Origin: Elysia crispata
Lineage: Eukaryota; Mollusca; Gastropoda; Plakobranchidae
NCBI GenBank assembly: GCA_033675545.1
Contig: JAWDGP010005286.1
Span: 77,501 to 141,500, forward strand
DNA length: 64,000 bases
Reading direction: 5' to 3'
In this document: in pieces, positions 41,707-57,900 of the stretch
Layout: the number at the start of each line of letters is the position of its first letter
How positions within the stretch are numbered: position 1 is the first letter of the stretch
Made by a program: the position numbers and the translations under genes
The notes under the pieces: generated by a model
The model's input: the letters and a program-made list of their open reading frames with translations, nothing else
Told to the model about the DNA's origin: nothing
Databases searched by the model: none

Positions 41707-43507
41707 TCTTTTGTATTGAAATCAAGCAAAAAAAAAAAAGAATATTTTATTTTCATCAAAATTAATAGATCATTTATTGAAGTGAGCTCAACATTTTTGC
41801 ATTTTACTTAAAATGTTCCACATGATCATTCAACATGCTACACAACTACATTTTTGCATTAGAAATCTTGATTTTGGAACCATGAGGACGAAACTAAAGC
41901 CTTCTTTATTTTTTGGTCATATAAGAATTATTATAATTGTCTTCTGACGAAATGTTATACACAAGAACGTCTTGAAAAGTAGAACAGTCTGTACAGGGTT
42001 TAGCTGACAATACAGACTTCTAGGTTTTGAATCCTTCTATATATTCTTCTTTTCTCTCTCTCTGTCTCTCTCTACTTCTCTTCCTCTCTCCTTATCCTAT
42101 CCCTCTCTTTCTGTATTTATCAGTCTGTCTTTCTATCTAATTCAAGTAATTGTCTGTCTGGATGGTGGGATTGGATCTCATCTAATTAACCTTATCTTAA
42201 TTCTTATGAGTGTAAAGGTTATATCGATATTGCTCTAAGTCGTGTTTCTTGGATTGAACAAAGGCAGTTGCATTTCCCTGCTATACACCAACTTCAGTCC
42301 CAAAAGCCTAGAGAGGGCGCAAGAAAAGAAATAATCAAACGAACGACCAGACAAAACGTGAAAGATAAAAACGATAAATTGGTTAAACAAGACTTTTGCG
42401 ATGGCAAGTGGTAATTAAACAAATTTAATCGGAAAAATAATGGATGTTCAGCTTATTTGTGTAAAATCGGCATTATTAATACAAATATTACTGGCTCCGT
42501 CAAACCGCCGACCCGATTTAGTTTATATTATCCCGATTCCTAGTTGTCAAACATTTAAGTGATTTTGATGTACGTGTATCATAGCGGGGCATCATATGGT
42601 GGCTGTGATCAGTGTAAATGCTGACAGGAGTAATGAAATAAGAAAAAAAAAATCAAGACAAAACAAAATTTACAGCTCTCTGAAAAGTGATTTTAAAAAA
42701 AAATTATGATTCCCTGGCGTCAAACAAGAATAGTTGGCTTGTGTTCCCTCCTGTCACTACTATCTCGTGACACTCTCACAGGAGCTTGGATGAAGCAAAG
42801 ATATTTTAACCTCATTAGCTTCTATAATTTGCTCATTATTCTAAAGACAAATGGAAAACAAAAAGGATAATTCAAAAGAAAAAAAAGGATTTTTTTTTTT
42901 CAATCGGCAGCATGCAGAGAGCGTAAATTGCAAAAAAAAAAAAAGGTAAACAAAATGACACCTTGGAATAAATAAAACATGCACCATACAATATCATGTT
43001 AGACCAGTGACTCGATCGCGCCTCTTGGTGAAATAATGATCAAATCCCAATAATTTTGGTCCGTATCTCACGGCACGGGACCCGCAACTCCTTGGGTTGA
43101 AGATGAATGCTAAGCACGTACATGTATGTATTCGTACCATAAACGTAGGCTCCACAGCTTTTACAAAGTGGTCTACAGATCTACGCGAGAATAACCTGAA
43201 TGCGAATGGACCAATGCCCAGCGTTAATCAGCTTGGCGTCAAAGACTGAAGTAGTTGGAAGGCACTTTTCAGCTTCACGCGTCGTGTTGGATTGTTTGCC
43301 CATGTATTTCTCAGTGTTTACTAAAGTTCAGCGGACCGATTCTTAACAAGAAGGGGACCGGTGCCAAAGTCGACTAACAATCTTCAGTTCGAGAGGCCAG
43401 TAACTGTTGAAGTGGTGCTGTGAGGTACGGTGCGAGCTCTTGTCAATCATAGGAGGTAGAAGGAACTTCTAGATATTGAATTTGAATTGTTGGGTGCCGC
43501 TCCCGCT

Positions 43508-43622
<115 letters not shown>

Positions 43623-44403
43623 TTTCTCCTTACCCACTCTTTCTCAGCTCCATTTTTAAATGCCTTACTTTTTCTTTTGAACCGTATGATCCATTTAGGC
43701 CCACAATAAGCAGCTTGGTTTGTGTTTTTAATAAGCACAATCCTGAAAACGAGAACTCACAAAAATAAAAAAAAAATAATTAATAAAAAAAAAAAACAGA
43801 AGAAAAGATTTTTTAGAGAGGCAAAGATTGTCAAAATGCCAGAAAACTCTTATAGGATGACAGATTATAGAGAAAGAAATCAAGTCAAGTCCGACAATAC
43901 AAGTGGAACCCTCCAAACTAGGAATTGCATTTGACACATTATATAAGACCGCTGTGTCCAGTTCGTGTTTCAAACAGGCCACATGGCCGTTATAAGTTTG
44001 CTTTGATAGCACTGCCGTCCTTTCTCTAGTTCAAAAAACAAATGTACGGTTTAGTTATGCGCTACCGACTCCAGATAAGTAGAGATCTAGATCTAGCGCG
44101 ACTGCGGACAGGAAATAAACCGCGAGGCACACGGACGACGGCTATGATTGTCGCCGAGGAAACGAGGGACGCTTGAGAGCCGCGTGGAGAGTGACTTCCC
44201 TTGCTTCAGAGTTACCTCTACGTATAGAAGTAAAGCACAGTTTTCCAACAGGGTGCTGATCAGCTTTCTGGTAGGCCTACTAGCGGTTTTGCTGCCATGC
44301 TTGTGATTGATAGTCGAATTGAGAAATCTGGCTATGTAAAGTGCAGGCCTGTTTTCAACACCTGAATTGCAGAGAGAATAAGGATTTACAAAACTATCAA
44401 AAA

Positions 44404-44434
44404 ATGGCTAATGATCAACTGCGTTTGTCCCTAG
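44404..44434 (+). other. Possible first coding exon or upstream ORF
   Basis: ATG at 44404 in AAAAATGGCT is followed by ten codons (MANDQLRLSL) and a strong donor CTAG|GTAAGT. The preceding 300 bp is GC-richer than its surroundings, like a promoter. No downstream exon could be joined with confidence. Splicing to the acceptor at 52097/52098 would reach a stop at once, so there it would be only an upstream ORF in a 5' leader. Confidence 0.25.
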
Positions 44435-44623
44435 GTAAGTTAAGTCATTTTTTTTTTTAAATCAGAAATGGCTTCCCTGCATATTTTTCTTGCTCTTTCA
44501 TTACAACTCTTCGTTGGTTCTCAAAGATTTAGAAATCACCACCACCATTACCTAAACGATTACCAATAGCAACATAAATATTATCACTATCAATACCACC
44601 AACACCAACGTTATCATCATCGA

Positions 44624-44879
<256 letters not shown>

Positions 44880-45195
44880 AAAGGCACCTCACTTCACTTC
44901 ACTATTTGACTGATCTTAAGCTATACTGTCATCGCCATTCACAGGTCTTCTCAGAAAGGCTGATTATTTAAAACTAGCTCGTAAGGCAAAGTTTCTTTGA
45001 GGGTCTAAATCGCACGAACTTGATTCCCTGTGGGCTACCGTGAATTCGTTTCAATACATACAGAATAGTCTGAGCAAAGATCGTGTAGGTAGTAAATGAA
45101 GTGTCTTTCTCACAGTTTTATAGTAATATATAGGCCTACCACAATTCTTCCTTTATTTGCTCTCAAGAGAGATAGAAAGAAAGCGAGCGAAGGAG

Positions 45196-45198
<3 letters not shown>
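44880..45198. other. Intergenic DNA, nothing recognised
   Basis: Unique-looking sequence between two microsatellites. Confidence 0.5.
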
Positions 45199-45269
<71 letters not shown>

Positions 45270-45295
45270 AGAAGAAAAAGAAGAAGAAGAAGGGT
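45199..45295. repeat. (GA)n(GAA)n microsatellite
   Basis: Pure GA to about 45,267, then AAG-rich. Confidence 0.95.
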
Positions 45296-46200
45296 GGAGG
45301 GGAGAATATTTTTCTCATTGTCTTTTTTGTCTCTTTCACTTTGACATGTGTTATTTCATCATTATATAGTGCATTGACTCCGCCGCTAACAGCTATTCCT
45401 CGTTCCAGCGCGATTTACACTTATATCATGTGTGGGCCAAGATCCCAGCCAAGTTTTTATATCAACAGCGACTAGATCTAGATGTCGTACATGGGCAGGT
45501 GTGCAGACCCACACCTCAAATACACAACACAGAAGCATGGGCCGCTAGGCTTTACTTTCAAATGTTTCTTTCAACTTCTGTCTGCACGGTGCAGCTTCAA
45601 TACGGCACCGAGAGTAAACGCAACGCGCAGATCGATTTATTATCCAGAAGACAGTCGGATGGTTTATACCCTTTTGTTTTATCAAACTGTCTATGCTGCT
45701 ATTATGTGCTTTGTAAAATACTCCTTTAAATGACTGTGGTATACCAGATATAGTTCCAATCGACAAGAGTATTACTAGACTTTAGATTGTTACAGATCGA
45801 TACCCCGGTTACGCTTGGTTCCATTTCTCGATGATCAGCCAACCGTAAAATCACCGGCCGAAGCCGAGATCCGCCGAAGACCGTCGTCTCATGCCTTCAG
45901 GTGTTCTCTTCTTCTCCTAATCTCCTTTCCTTACTTTAATCCTCCAGTCTTTCTTTGTTTCTCTCTGGTTTTTTATAGATCTGTCCATACAGTTTCTTTC
46001 ATTTTACTCTTTCTCCTCTGCCTGGACCCCTCATCCATGACTTCTTTTTTTTTGTCGCCATTACTACCATCACCCTTATCGTCACCACCATCATAGTCAT
46101 CGTCATTGTCATCATCATCATTGTCATTACATCATCATCATCATCATCAATACCATCGTCATTGTCAACATCATCAGCAGCAACATTGTTATCGTAGTCA
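45296..46200. other. Intergenic DNA, no gene recognised
   Basis: Overlapping open frames at 45430-45733 have non-repetitive composition but no domain I can name. ATC/ATT triplet variants occupy about 46,060-46,200. Confidence 0.45.
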
Positions 46201-46411
46201 TCATCTCTCCCGCTCTCCTGCTCTCTCTCCCTCCCTCTCCCTATCTCTCTCTCTCTCCCTCTCTCCGTCTTCCTCTCTCCCTCTGTCTCTGTCTCCCTCT
46301 CCGTCTCCGTCTCTGTCTCTGTCTCCGTCTCTCTCTCCCTCTCTGTCTCTGTCTCTGTCTCCGTCTCTCTCTCCCTCTCTGTCTCCGTCTCCGTCTCCGT
46401 CTCCCTCTGCC
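46201..46411. repeat. CT-rich tract with GTCTCC/GTCTCT hexamers
   Basis: CTCTCC and GTCTCC/GTCTCT hexamers alternate in a partly regular higher-order pattern. Open frames on the other strand are artefacts. Confidence 0.9.
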
Positions 46412-47660
46412 CCAATGTGATGTGCACAAGAGCAGTGCACATCTTGGTGTTTTGTGGCTTAAGCCACATCAGATCCGAACCATACATGCCGACAGGAGCG
46501 TGTCGTCATAGTATGGGGATCTTGACCGTTTTACGGGTCGTAACACCGTTAGGGCTTGAAGCTATTTCCTGGCGAAGATAGCTTGCCAGGTAAAGATCAA
46601 TCTTTTCGGACTCATTTAAGTAAAATGACGAACATTAATCATGGGGTTTACTTGCAATGCATATTCTTGCACTTTTGTTTGTCATTATTTTTTTTTCCAA
46701 TTTCCAGCACCCTTTACATGCAACTATTAACTGTAATTTTTACGGAATATCAATTAAATAAAAACCTTTTTCTCTGTCTTGATGCATAATAGAATAAGTC
46801 TTCCATATTTCCAGAAACGCCATTTCTATGTTGTATGTGTTCTAAGATACGTAACTCTTTGCCATTACTGATTGACTTGAAATAGCCGTCCTTTGTATCA
46901 ACAAGAAGTAGTGAATTTGTTCTCCTTGTCAACACGCCTGGGAGTTTGGACACAGCCCTCTGGAATAACAGGCCGGCTCATAACGATAATGACGTCACAG
47001 CGGTGGGCCGAGAATAATGCCACCTGGTCTATGTTCAGTAACAGGATTGAATAGACAAGAGGTGTTTTCAAGAGTGGGATTTGTGTCAAACCTTTTTGAA
47101 AAATAGAAACAAACAGTAGAAGTAGAAAGAGAGAGAGATAGATAGAGAGAGGAAAAAAAAAAGAGATAGAGAGAGAGAGAGAGTCAAAGAGAGACAGAGA
47201 AAGAGAGAGAATCAATGAGAAAGAAGAAAAGCAGAGGTATGAATAGACAGTGAGAAATGCAGTATGACAACCGAGGGAGAAGAAGAGACAGGTAATACAC
47301 TTGTATAGAGAAGGAATGGGTACACATTAAAGATAAAAATAGAAGAAGAAAAAAGATGAAGAAGTGAAGTAGAAGGAGGAAGAAGAGGAGGAGATACAGA
47401 ATATTAAATGGAAAAAGGTGGGTAAATACTTAGCCTACCTTGGATGTATCATCAGTTTTTACAAATTATGAAAGTGAGAGCCTTGAAATTTCTTTTACTG
47501 GAGACAAGTTTGTTATTAATAGTTGACTAGTTCACATGGACTTTTCATTTCGTCCTCGTCAATAACACACACATCATTAGGAACGATGTTTGAGGCACGA
47601 TGTATCGAAGTGCTAATACTGTTTCGATTACTTTTATGGGCAGGAGGACTGTTGCCAACC
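46412..47660. other. Intergenic DNA, no gene recognised
   Basis: Contains a GA-rich stretch at about 47,127-47,225 and AG/AAG-rich sequence to 47,400. No exon is recognised. Confidence 0.5.
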
Positions 47661-48162
<502 letters not shown>

Positions 48163-48232
48163 ACCCATTCTTCTATTATTTTAATACTACTCGTACTGCT
48201 GCTGTTTTTTGGTATGCTTTTAAAAATGATTT

Positions 48233-48519
<287 letters not shown>

Positions 48520-49268
48520 CGTTACTGAATAATAATGGAGAAGCTCGTGTGATATTTGTATCTTTTAGCATCTAGAACTTGAGCTTTCTATGAAAACACT
48601 TTGTTATCAGTAGATGTCCATAACGGAAAGTTTGTTAGGTATAGAGATCTGGATTTAGATCTAGATCTAATCTAGATTTGGAATTCGGATTAAAAAAACC
48701 CATTGATTTTGAAAGATTCATCAATTTGTTTTCACGGCAGTATGAAAAATACGGGGAACAAAGCGTACTTCAAATCTAGCGCCACGCATCATTACACTGT
48801 TCGAGCCAGCCAGCCAGCTGATTCTTAAGCCTACCAGTATCACGCGACTGGGCAGTGATCGGATAAAGGAGCGGACCTTGTATTCAATAGGCCATGGTTT
48901 GGAGCTCCTCTACTGACAATCTTGATCAATTCCTATATAACACATAGAAACGTCGCTCCTGCAATGGAAATAAACGGCATATAAAGAACGCCCTTTTGTT
49001 TCCTGGATAATTAACATTTAATCTTACGAAAGACCCATATTAGCTTTTCTTTATATTTTCAACCATTTTGTTTTTAAATCAAAGCAGTGCTTTTTCCTCT
49101 TCATTATTCTGAGACGGTTTTGAGGTTTTCAACTCCCCGTAAAGGTTGTTAATTAATGTTGTAACTGTTTCGTAGAATTGTCAAGATCGTAACCCGTCAA
49201 GTCTTTCTGAGGCCAAGTTTTATTGTTGTCAGAATCAGAATCTGAGTTTGAAGAGAGCATTCGGTGGA
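48520..49268. other. Intergenic DNA, nothing recognised
   Basis: Contains an AGATCTAGATCTAATCTAGA tract near 48,656-48,675. Confidence 0.5.
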
Positions 49269-49424
<156 letters not shown>

Positions 49425-50384
49425 GTAAAAATAGAAGAAGAGAAAATAAGAAGAAAAAAGTGCATACATACAGGTATATAAAAAATGGAATTGGGTGTCT
49501 TGACGCTAGCAGACGACAGTCTCAGCCTTACATATTCGAAATCTTTCTACACTGTTAAAGATACATAGAAAGTTGATAAATTATAAACACATACATGTAC
49601 GAAATGTAGCTTACCCAGAACAGTTAGCAATGATCCGGCAAGTGTTAGAATCATTACTCACAGGTTAATGCTGTTATTGTATTGTTTCAAAAAAAATCAA
49701 ACTTGAAGGAAATTGTCTCCACGTTTTTCCCGTACAGAAGACTTTTTTTAAATGAAAGAAGGAAAATTTCGTGTTTTTGAGGCTCATTTATTTCAACAAT
49801 CATCTCGTTTAACTGGACCGCTTAATTCTCTGGTTCTTCTCATTATTATCAAGGATTTGAATTATATGGAGTATCTTTATTTTGAGTCGTTATTTTGAGT
49901 GTGGGACGAAAAAAAAAACACCTATAAGTGTAGCTAGCTCTCCAGCTAGCTTTGACAAAGACACTTTGCTAGTCGCAGGTCAAAAGTTTAGCCGGTTTAT
50001 ATACAATGATAGCTTTGCTGTAGTTCTATGTCAACTTCTTCAGCTGGATTCAACGGGATTTCTATAGTATCAACACCTGCAGTAATCGGGCCTACGTCAA
50101 CTTCTTTTTTGTCAGTTTGACAGAACCACAGATAGCTGACGATCCCGCGTCTAGACTGGAGGTTTTTGTTGTTCCAAATGCTTGTCAAGTCGGTTTGACT
50201 TGACCTGTTCAGGTAAACCAGGAGCAAGCAGCCAATCTTGACTGTGTTTCCCTAGATTCCCTAGAATAGTAAACTAATTTTATAAAATTCTGATCTATTA
50301 ACAGATTTTGTTTATACATTCATTACCATGTAGGTTTAAATAACTGCGCGGCTAAGAATTCCCGCAAGACAGAGCACATTTAAT
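49425..50384. other. Intergenic DNA, no gene recognised
   Basis: A 76-residue minus-strand open frame (50227-49997) has ordinary amino-acid composition but no motif I recognise and no splice partners. Confidence 0.45.
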
Positions 50385-50480
50385 TTGTCTCTCTCTCTGT
50401 CACTCTTCCTCTCTTTCCCTCTCTCGTTCTCTCACTCTTGTTCTCTCTCTCTCTCACACTCTCTCTCTCTCTCTCTTCCT
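50385..50480. repeat. CT-rich microsatellite
   Basis: Imperfect CT repeats. A run of about 14 C follows near 50,540. Confidence 0.9.
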
Positions 50481-50954
50481 CCACTCACGCACCATTCTGC
50501 CGACGATTTACAAAAACTTTAAGCCTGCCTCCACTCCCCTCCCCCCCCCCCCCCCTTTTCCCCTGGTTTGAGGATCAATATAGACAGATTAAGCCTAGAG
50601 AGCTCGGAAAGAGCTCTTTGATTGCCTTCCACTTCATAAACTTGGACCACTTTATGTTTCACTGCGAGATCAATAGATAAGAATATTAGAATAAAGAGGA
50701 AAAAAACATTGGCCAAAAGACAGAAAACAATAACTGAATATTATAATGAACTTATTGTTGAGGAAATTGAATTAATAAAAAGCTGACAAGCTGTCAGTTC
50801 TGGGAATGCTTGAACAATGATAAAAAAAATTCGTCTTACAAGTAATGAGAAATAAATCGGCTGGTTTGGATATGATAGAGAGGGGTTAGGGTTGTTGCAT
50901 AAAGGGTTAGAGGAGCTTAGGTTTACTCTTTAGTTAAAGTGGGGGTGAGAAGAA

Positions 50955-51029
<75 letters not shown>

Positions 51030-51120
51030 AGAGGAAAGAAAGTGCAGGAAAAGAGCAAGAGGGAGAGAGTAAGAAGATACTGAGACAGACAGACAGACAG
51101 ATAGACAGACAGACAGGCAG
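50955..51120. repeat. (GA)n tract followed by (GACA)n
   Basis: Pure GA to about 51,026, an A/G-rich spacer, then about nine GACA/GATA tetramers at 51,083-51,120. Confidence 0.94.
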
Positions 51121-51286
51121 ACAAAGCAGTGGTCGGAGAAGGAAAAGAGAGACAGACACCTAGACAGGTACAAAAATGCCAGAGAGACAGAGACAAGACT
51201 CCCCGATAAACCAAGATTTAAACTAGGCAATCAATTTTGTTATTATCATTATTATCGAGCACTGTCACAATATGCTAGAATAACGG

Positions 51287-51786
<500 letters not shown>

Positions 51787-52159
51787 TAAACAAATGCCGA
51801 TGAGACATATTATTTGGTTTATCTGTGGCTTGTTCCATCTGAGGATAATCTAGTTGTCACGGACCTTTGATACCATCACTTGTGCTTTATGTCTGCATGT
51901 CACTTCTTTCTTACATGGGAAATAAACATGATCTTCTCGGATGTTTTAGGACAAAATCGGACAGACAAAGCAATGCGCAAGTTGCGACAGGTCGGAATAA
52001 AAGAAAATAAAACATGTCCTGAGCACACGCAATCATCCCAGTATTAATTCTGTAGAACTATTTTATGTAACTCTGTTTTATATTTTTATTTCTCAGAGCG
52101 CTAAACTTCCAGTTCTCTAAGAGCAGTCTCCAGTCAGGATACCGAGATAACCCACCACC

Positions 52160-54854
52160 ATGACCAGCCTCTACCCGGGTCTGCTGTTTTACTCTGTCGG
52201 TCTGAACAAGAAGTCTACGCCTGTAAAACCAGAAACTTCGCCGTCAGAAATTGACAGAAAACTGGGAAGGTGAGGGGAGATTTTGTGGTTAAATTGACAG
52301 AAAACTGGGAAGGTGAGGGGAGATTTTGTGGTTAGATTGACAGAAAACTGGGAAGGTGAGGGGAGATTTTGTGGTTAGATTGACAGAAAATTGGGAAGGT
52401 GAGGGGAGATTTTGTGGTTAGATTGACAGAAAACTGGGAAGGTGAGGGGAGATTTTGTGGCTAGATTGACTGAAAACTTGAAATGTGAAAACACATTTTA
52501 TGGCTAGATTGGCAGCAAACTTGGTTTGTGACAGGAAATTTTGTGGCTAGATTGGCAGAAAACTTGGTATGTGAAAGGAGGTTTTGTGGCTTGATTGATA
52601 GAAAACTTGGTATGTGACAGGAAATTTTGTGGTTGATTGATAGAAAACTTGGTATGTGACAGGAAATTTTGTGGCTAGATTGACAGAAAACTTGGTATGT
52701 TATAGGATATTTTGTGGCTAGATTGACAGAAAACTTGGTATGTGAAAGGAGATTTTGTGGCTAGATTGGCAGAAAACTTGGTATGTGACAGGAGATTTTG
52801 TGGCTAGACTGACAGAAAACTTGGTATATGAAACGAGATTTGTAACTAAATTGGCAAATAATTTTTAAATTGACAGAAAACTTGGTACGTGAAACGAGAT
52901 TTTGTGCCTAGATTGGCAAATAGATTGAAAGATAAAAGGAGGTTTTGTGCCTAGATTGGCAAATAGATTGAAAGATAAAAGGAGGTTTTGTGCCTAGATT
53001 GGCAAATAGATTGAAAGATAAAAGGAGGTTGTGTGGCAAGATAGACAAGCGCTCAGGGAAATGGAGAGAAGTTACACTTACGGTTCTTTTTATTTTTACG
53101 TCTGAAAAATTGGGAGCTGAGATATTTCTGTAACTTGACTGAGAGACATCTTGGAGGTGAAAAGGGACTTCCTGTGTTTAGCTGATATTTTCTACAACTA
53201 AATCACACAATGTGTAGACCTCACAGGGCTTGATTGCAATAAACCCGATAGTTGAGATAATATTGAAAAGAAGAATAAAGGTTTAAAAAATAAAAGTGTT
53301 TTTTTTTTAATAAGATCTGATAGAAAAAAAACAAACAATAAAACTTTTTTTTTATTATTTTACTCAAAACTTAGAAATAGAATAAATACCTTAAGAATAT
53401 TTTCAGATCCAAATTAATAATTCCTATATACTAAAGGATTTTTCTGTATGTATATCTGTACAGAGTCCCCTTCAACGGGCGTCCGTGGCCCCGGCCCAGC
53501 CCCATCTCGTCTGTGTATGATGTCCGCAACAGTAGCACGCGCATGATCATTCTCAACAACAAACTCTCTCGGGTGAGTACACGCCATGGTGCGCATTTAG
53601 CTGTGAGCAAAGTCACAAACAGTTACTCTCAAGCACTCTCTAGTGGATGGGAGTCGACGGTTTCCCGCAGTTTTTCAAAGTTTTACGCGTGTGAATTTTT
53701 AAAATTTCTTGTAAATCTCAAAATATTTTCGCCGAAGCTCTTCTCTGAAAGAGGGTTATAATTTAGAAACACTAAAGGCTCATAAAAACTTAATTTCACG
53801 TAAGCATGATCTGCTAATGGAAGAATATTCTGCATTAATCTGGCTCCTTTCTCTTCGTGAATCTTTAACTCTTTTGGTCTATTTATCTCTGATATTGGCC
53901 AGTATTTATTAATTTCTTTTTTTTTTTGAAAGGCAATTCATCACATTTAATGAAATAAATATTGCCTTTGACCCAGCACCATCAAATCACATTGCGGTCT
54001 CCTTCATTTCATTATGAAAAAAATCAATATGAAGATATTGAGTTGTGAAGAAAGTTGGGATCCTGGTTTCATTTCTTTTTTTTTTTTTTAAGCTTCATTT
54101 TCTTCTCGAACACGACTATGATAGAGAGTTAGGTAGACCTAGCCTATCCCTCTTTACTATTACTTTCTTACATTTATTTTGCTCTTAGAGATCAAGTCTA
54201 AATTAAAGACAAGTGAATCATTGTCCAACATTTTATTTTCTTTTGATTTTTATTTTGCTTTTTATTAAACAAAAGAGATCATTATCAACCTTTTTCTTTT
54301 ACTTGATCTACTATATCCTAATGTTTTGTGCTGTCAAGACCCTTTACTTGAAGAAAATTTTTTCATATGAGAAAATTTAAAACTCAGGATCATAGCAAAA
54401 ATTTTGTCAGAAAAAACTGCATCAGCAAAGCTCAGTGTTTCCATTGCTACTGCAGAGTCATCGTGTGCTTTAAATTAATAGCCTAATCAAAAGGTGGGTC
54501 ACGATCATGTATTAGTGACTGCTGCCCATTAGTAACCTTGAACCTGGTGCACAGTTATTACTTCGATCAAACTGATTGGGGCAGTCGTGTTTGTTTGACC
54601 TTTCCGACAATGAGGCTGGCCAACAATATGGCGCTAGGCGAATGCTTTAAGATTTAAAGTGATAGACTCGGAGAAACGATGTGTAGACTTCAATTTCAGG
54701 CAGAACCGGCATAGAGGATCGTTGTTTACCTGCCTACATACGATTGTTTCATAAACTACCTATCAGTCAAGGAAGAAGCAGCAAGGTTACATTGGAATTT
54801 ATAGAATTATTTCCTTGGTATCAGTTCACATGTTTTACTCTCATCCCATCTTTC

Positions 54855-54910
<56 letters not shown>

Positions 54911-57900
54911 ACTCTCTCTCTCTCTTTCTCCCTCTCGCCTTCTCTCTAGCTCCCTCCCCTTCTCTCTCCTGCTATCTCACTCTGTCTCTATCTCTGTTTC
55001 TATCTCCCTACACATCTCTCTACTTTTCTGTCTATCTCGCCTTCTCTCTGCCTCCCTCCCCATCTCTCTCTCTCTCTCTCTCTCTCATATCTCACCTATT
55101 TGTATCAACATAAGTGAAAGTCAAAGCAGAGTTTAAGCTTTCTCCACTCACGCTCTTTTCCCCAGAAACCCAAAGGATCTCGGCTGCGAGGACAGACGGA
55201 CCATGATGGCGAGATTGTGTGAGTTCACGTAGAGACAATGGAATCCACTTAAAGTCAACTCCTTTAAGGAAAACTCTTGCTTAAAGTCAAGTCGCTTCGG
55301 TAGTCCTATTTTGCATTTTTTAAATATATATTTGCAGTGGTTTAAGACAACTCTTGCTTAAGGTCTACTAATTTGTATGGTCCCGATTCCACTATAATTA
55401 TTCTTTTCAAAACTTTCGTGTTATTTTAGGTTAGACAGGTACATTCAAACAAGCTGTCGTGGTGCTGTAGCCTTTGTGTGGTGCTACAGAATTCTGAACT
55501 TTAACGCATGTTGGAGAATAAGTAATTGTAAAACTGTTTTCTAGACGTTGATACCATCTCAGTTATTCATAAGAACCTCATAAGAATCTGTGGTTAAAGA
55601 ATAATTTTGGTGAATTTTTCTTCTCCAGACTGCCAGAACCCGAGCGTCACACGGCTGGTGAGTTCTTCCTTGCTTCAGGGCCGGATATTCTAGTTTATAA
55701 TTATATTTTTTTGTATTCCGTATTTAGACTTGTTCTGAAAACGTTACACTGTATCCCACCTGTATGTTACGTTGTGAGCCGAAAGTCTATCCTTATTGAT
55801 TCCAAAGTAAAACAAAAAGACAACGGCGTTTCATTAAGTACTAAACCGTTTTGGTATCTGTCTACTATGAGTCTATATAAATATAATTTCATCGACTTAC
55901 ATGAAACGCGGCAAGAATCTTATTATTAAAAGTCTCTGATTTTTGTTTTTGGTTCTCATTTCGTGCATTTGCCATTTGTTAAGTACATGTGTTTGCTATC
56001 AAATAGCGTCACGTCTGCGTAACCAATTGCCAGAGAGTATTACCAATCTGTCGTGTGCCATGTCCGCTCCACAGACGCCAAGCCCCACTCGAACTGGGAA
56101 CACCACAAGCAGTGCTCCCTGTCTGTATCGCAGAAGTTTGTTCCAATCTTCCCCACCACCGGAACCCCAGCTCCGGCCTGGGTCAACAAGACCCAGAGAC
56201 CAGCCATGAAGTTTGACAGTGAGTTCTCTACCCTTTGTTTAATAGATCGTTGTTTGGAAAAGCTACTCCTTGCGATGTTGGACCTTTAAAGTTGTTTACA
56301 AATGGTTGTTTTTCTTTGATCAAATTTTGTTTGGAAAGTTAATACGAGTTCTTGCGATCTTGGACCTACAAAGTTGTCTACAAATGGTTGTTTTTAAGCA
56401 GCCTATTTCCTTGGGATCATTCTATCAATATCTTCCTCTGACATTAGTTTTTGGCAATTCTTCATTCCATCAAATCGTTTTTGTTTTTCTATTTAGGTAC
56501 AGAAGGAGTTTACCTCCATTCCTTGCGAAATCATTCTCTTTTATTAAAAAGAAAGAAATTGCAACTTTCTTGGTTATCTTTTTGGAGGAGGGCGGGTGAA
56601 TATTTAAAATCTATTTAACGCAATCGCAATTCACAATATTCTTGTCTTCAACAGACGGATCAGGCGTGAACCCTAACCACCATATTCAATGTCAAGGTCA
56701 CATGGATTACGACATTGTTAGATGGTACAATGCGCATGCCCAGCGACGAGTGGGAGGAGCCCAGGGCAGTCGCCCCGCCTCCCGTGCAGACGGCGCCGCG
56801 TCCAGCCGAGCTCTGTCCCCCATCCTGAACGATCCCGCGTTGACGCGCGGTGAAAGACGCTACCTCAACAGCATCGCCAAGATCTACAGCGTGGACAACA
56901 TGAGACAGCAGAAGCAGGTCCAATACAACAATCTCATGTGGAAGGAGGTCAGCAAAGGTCAGTTCCGGTATCGGTTGCTAGAGGTAGAGTTCAACATCTC
57001 CATCCATCTTAGCTTACGTTTAGTCTTTCAATAACTTTGGCTAAAGTCAACCTTCACAAAAGGGATTTAAAAAATAGAAGTTTTCCTGGGATATGTAGCT
57101 ATGTAGTATCCTACCATTCAGAAGATATTCTCATTGGTATGTTGAAGATTTTTGTGTGGTGATATTTCATAAGTTAAGTTCTATCATTGTGTCCAACAAA
57201 CTAGCAATAAAGATTGCCGATCGATCGATGAGGGACCTAGTGTGGCTCCAACCTAATGTCCACTATTGTGGCACTCGCAATTCTATAAAAGGAATGATCA
57301 TTCAAAGTAGCTAAAACTTCTGTCATGTCGTTTGCCACCATCACAATCAGAACAACATCCGGTAGCACTTAGTATTGACGACATTTGAGACCTACTTCAG
57401 CATCGACTGCTGACCATCACAACTAGTTTTTGATTACTTTGTGTGAACATATTTTCCTGACCGGAAATGACCTCATCCAATACGGACCATCACAAACACA
57501 AGGTCTGAAATTACTTGAGTCTAGACGCAGCATCTAACTAGACTTTCTATTACCATCCCGTGCTAGGTGGCTACAAGGAGGGCGATTGGGAGAAGTATCA
57601 GCGGTATCTGAACACCTCGAGAAAGACCCAGTTCGGCCCGTGTGACCCGTTCCGCGAGAGGCGATCCGTCTCGGTTCCTGGGATCAACCGGGGAAGTCGA
57701 GAGGACAACAGGCCGTTCACATCGCAGACGGCAAACAGGTGAGCGCGGCCATGTTTTCTAGAGGCTCCGTGTAGCTTCATGAATTTCTCTTCAATCTCAA
57801 TCTCAAATTGCAATGGCAGCTCAAAATTCCATATTTGCAAGTGTATGAAATTTTTCTTCAAATAAGAAAAGGAAATCAAATTCTCATTTTTTTACAGAGA

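Noticed and set aside
45430-45733. Two overlapping plus-strand frames of 83-99 residues
   Set aside because: They overlap in different frames, have no motif, and have no splice partners.
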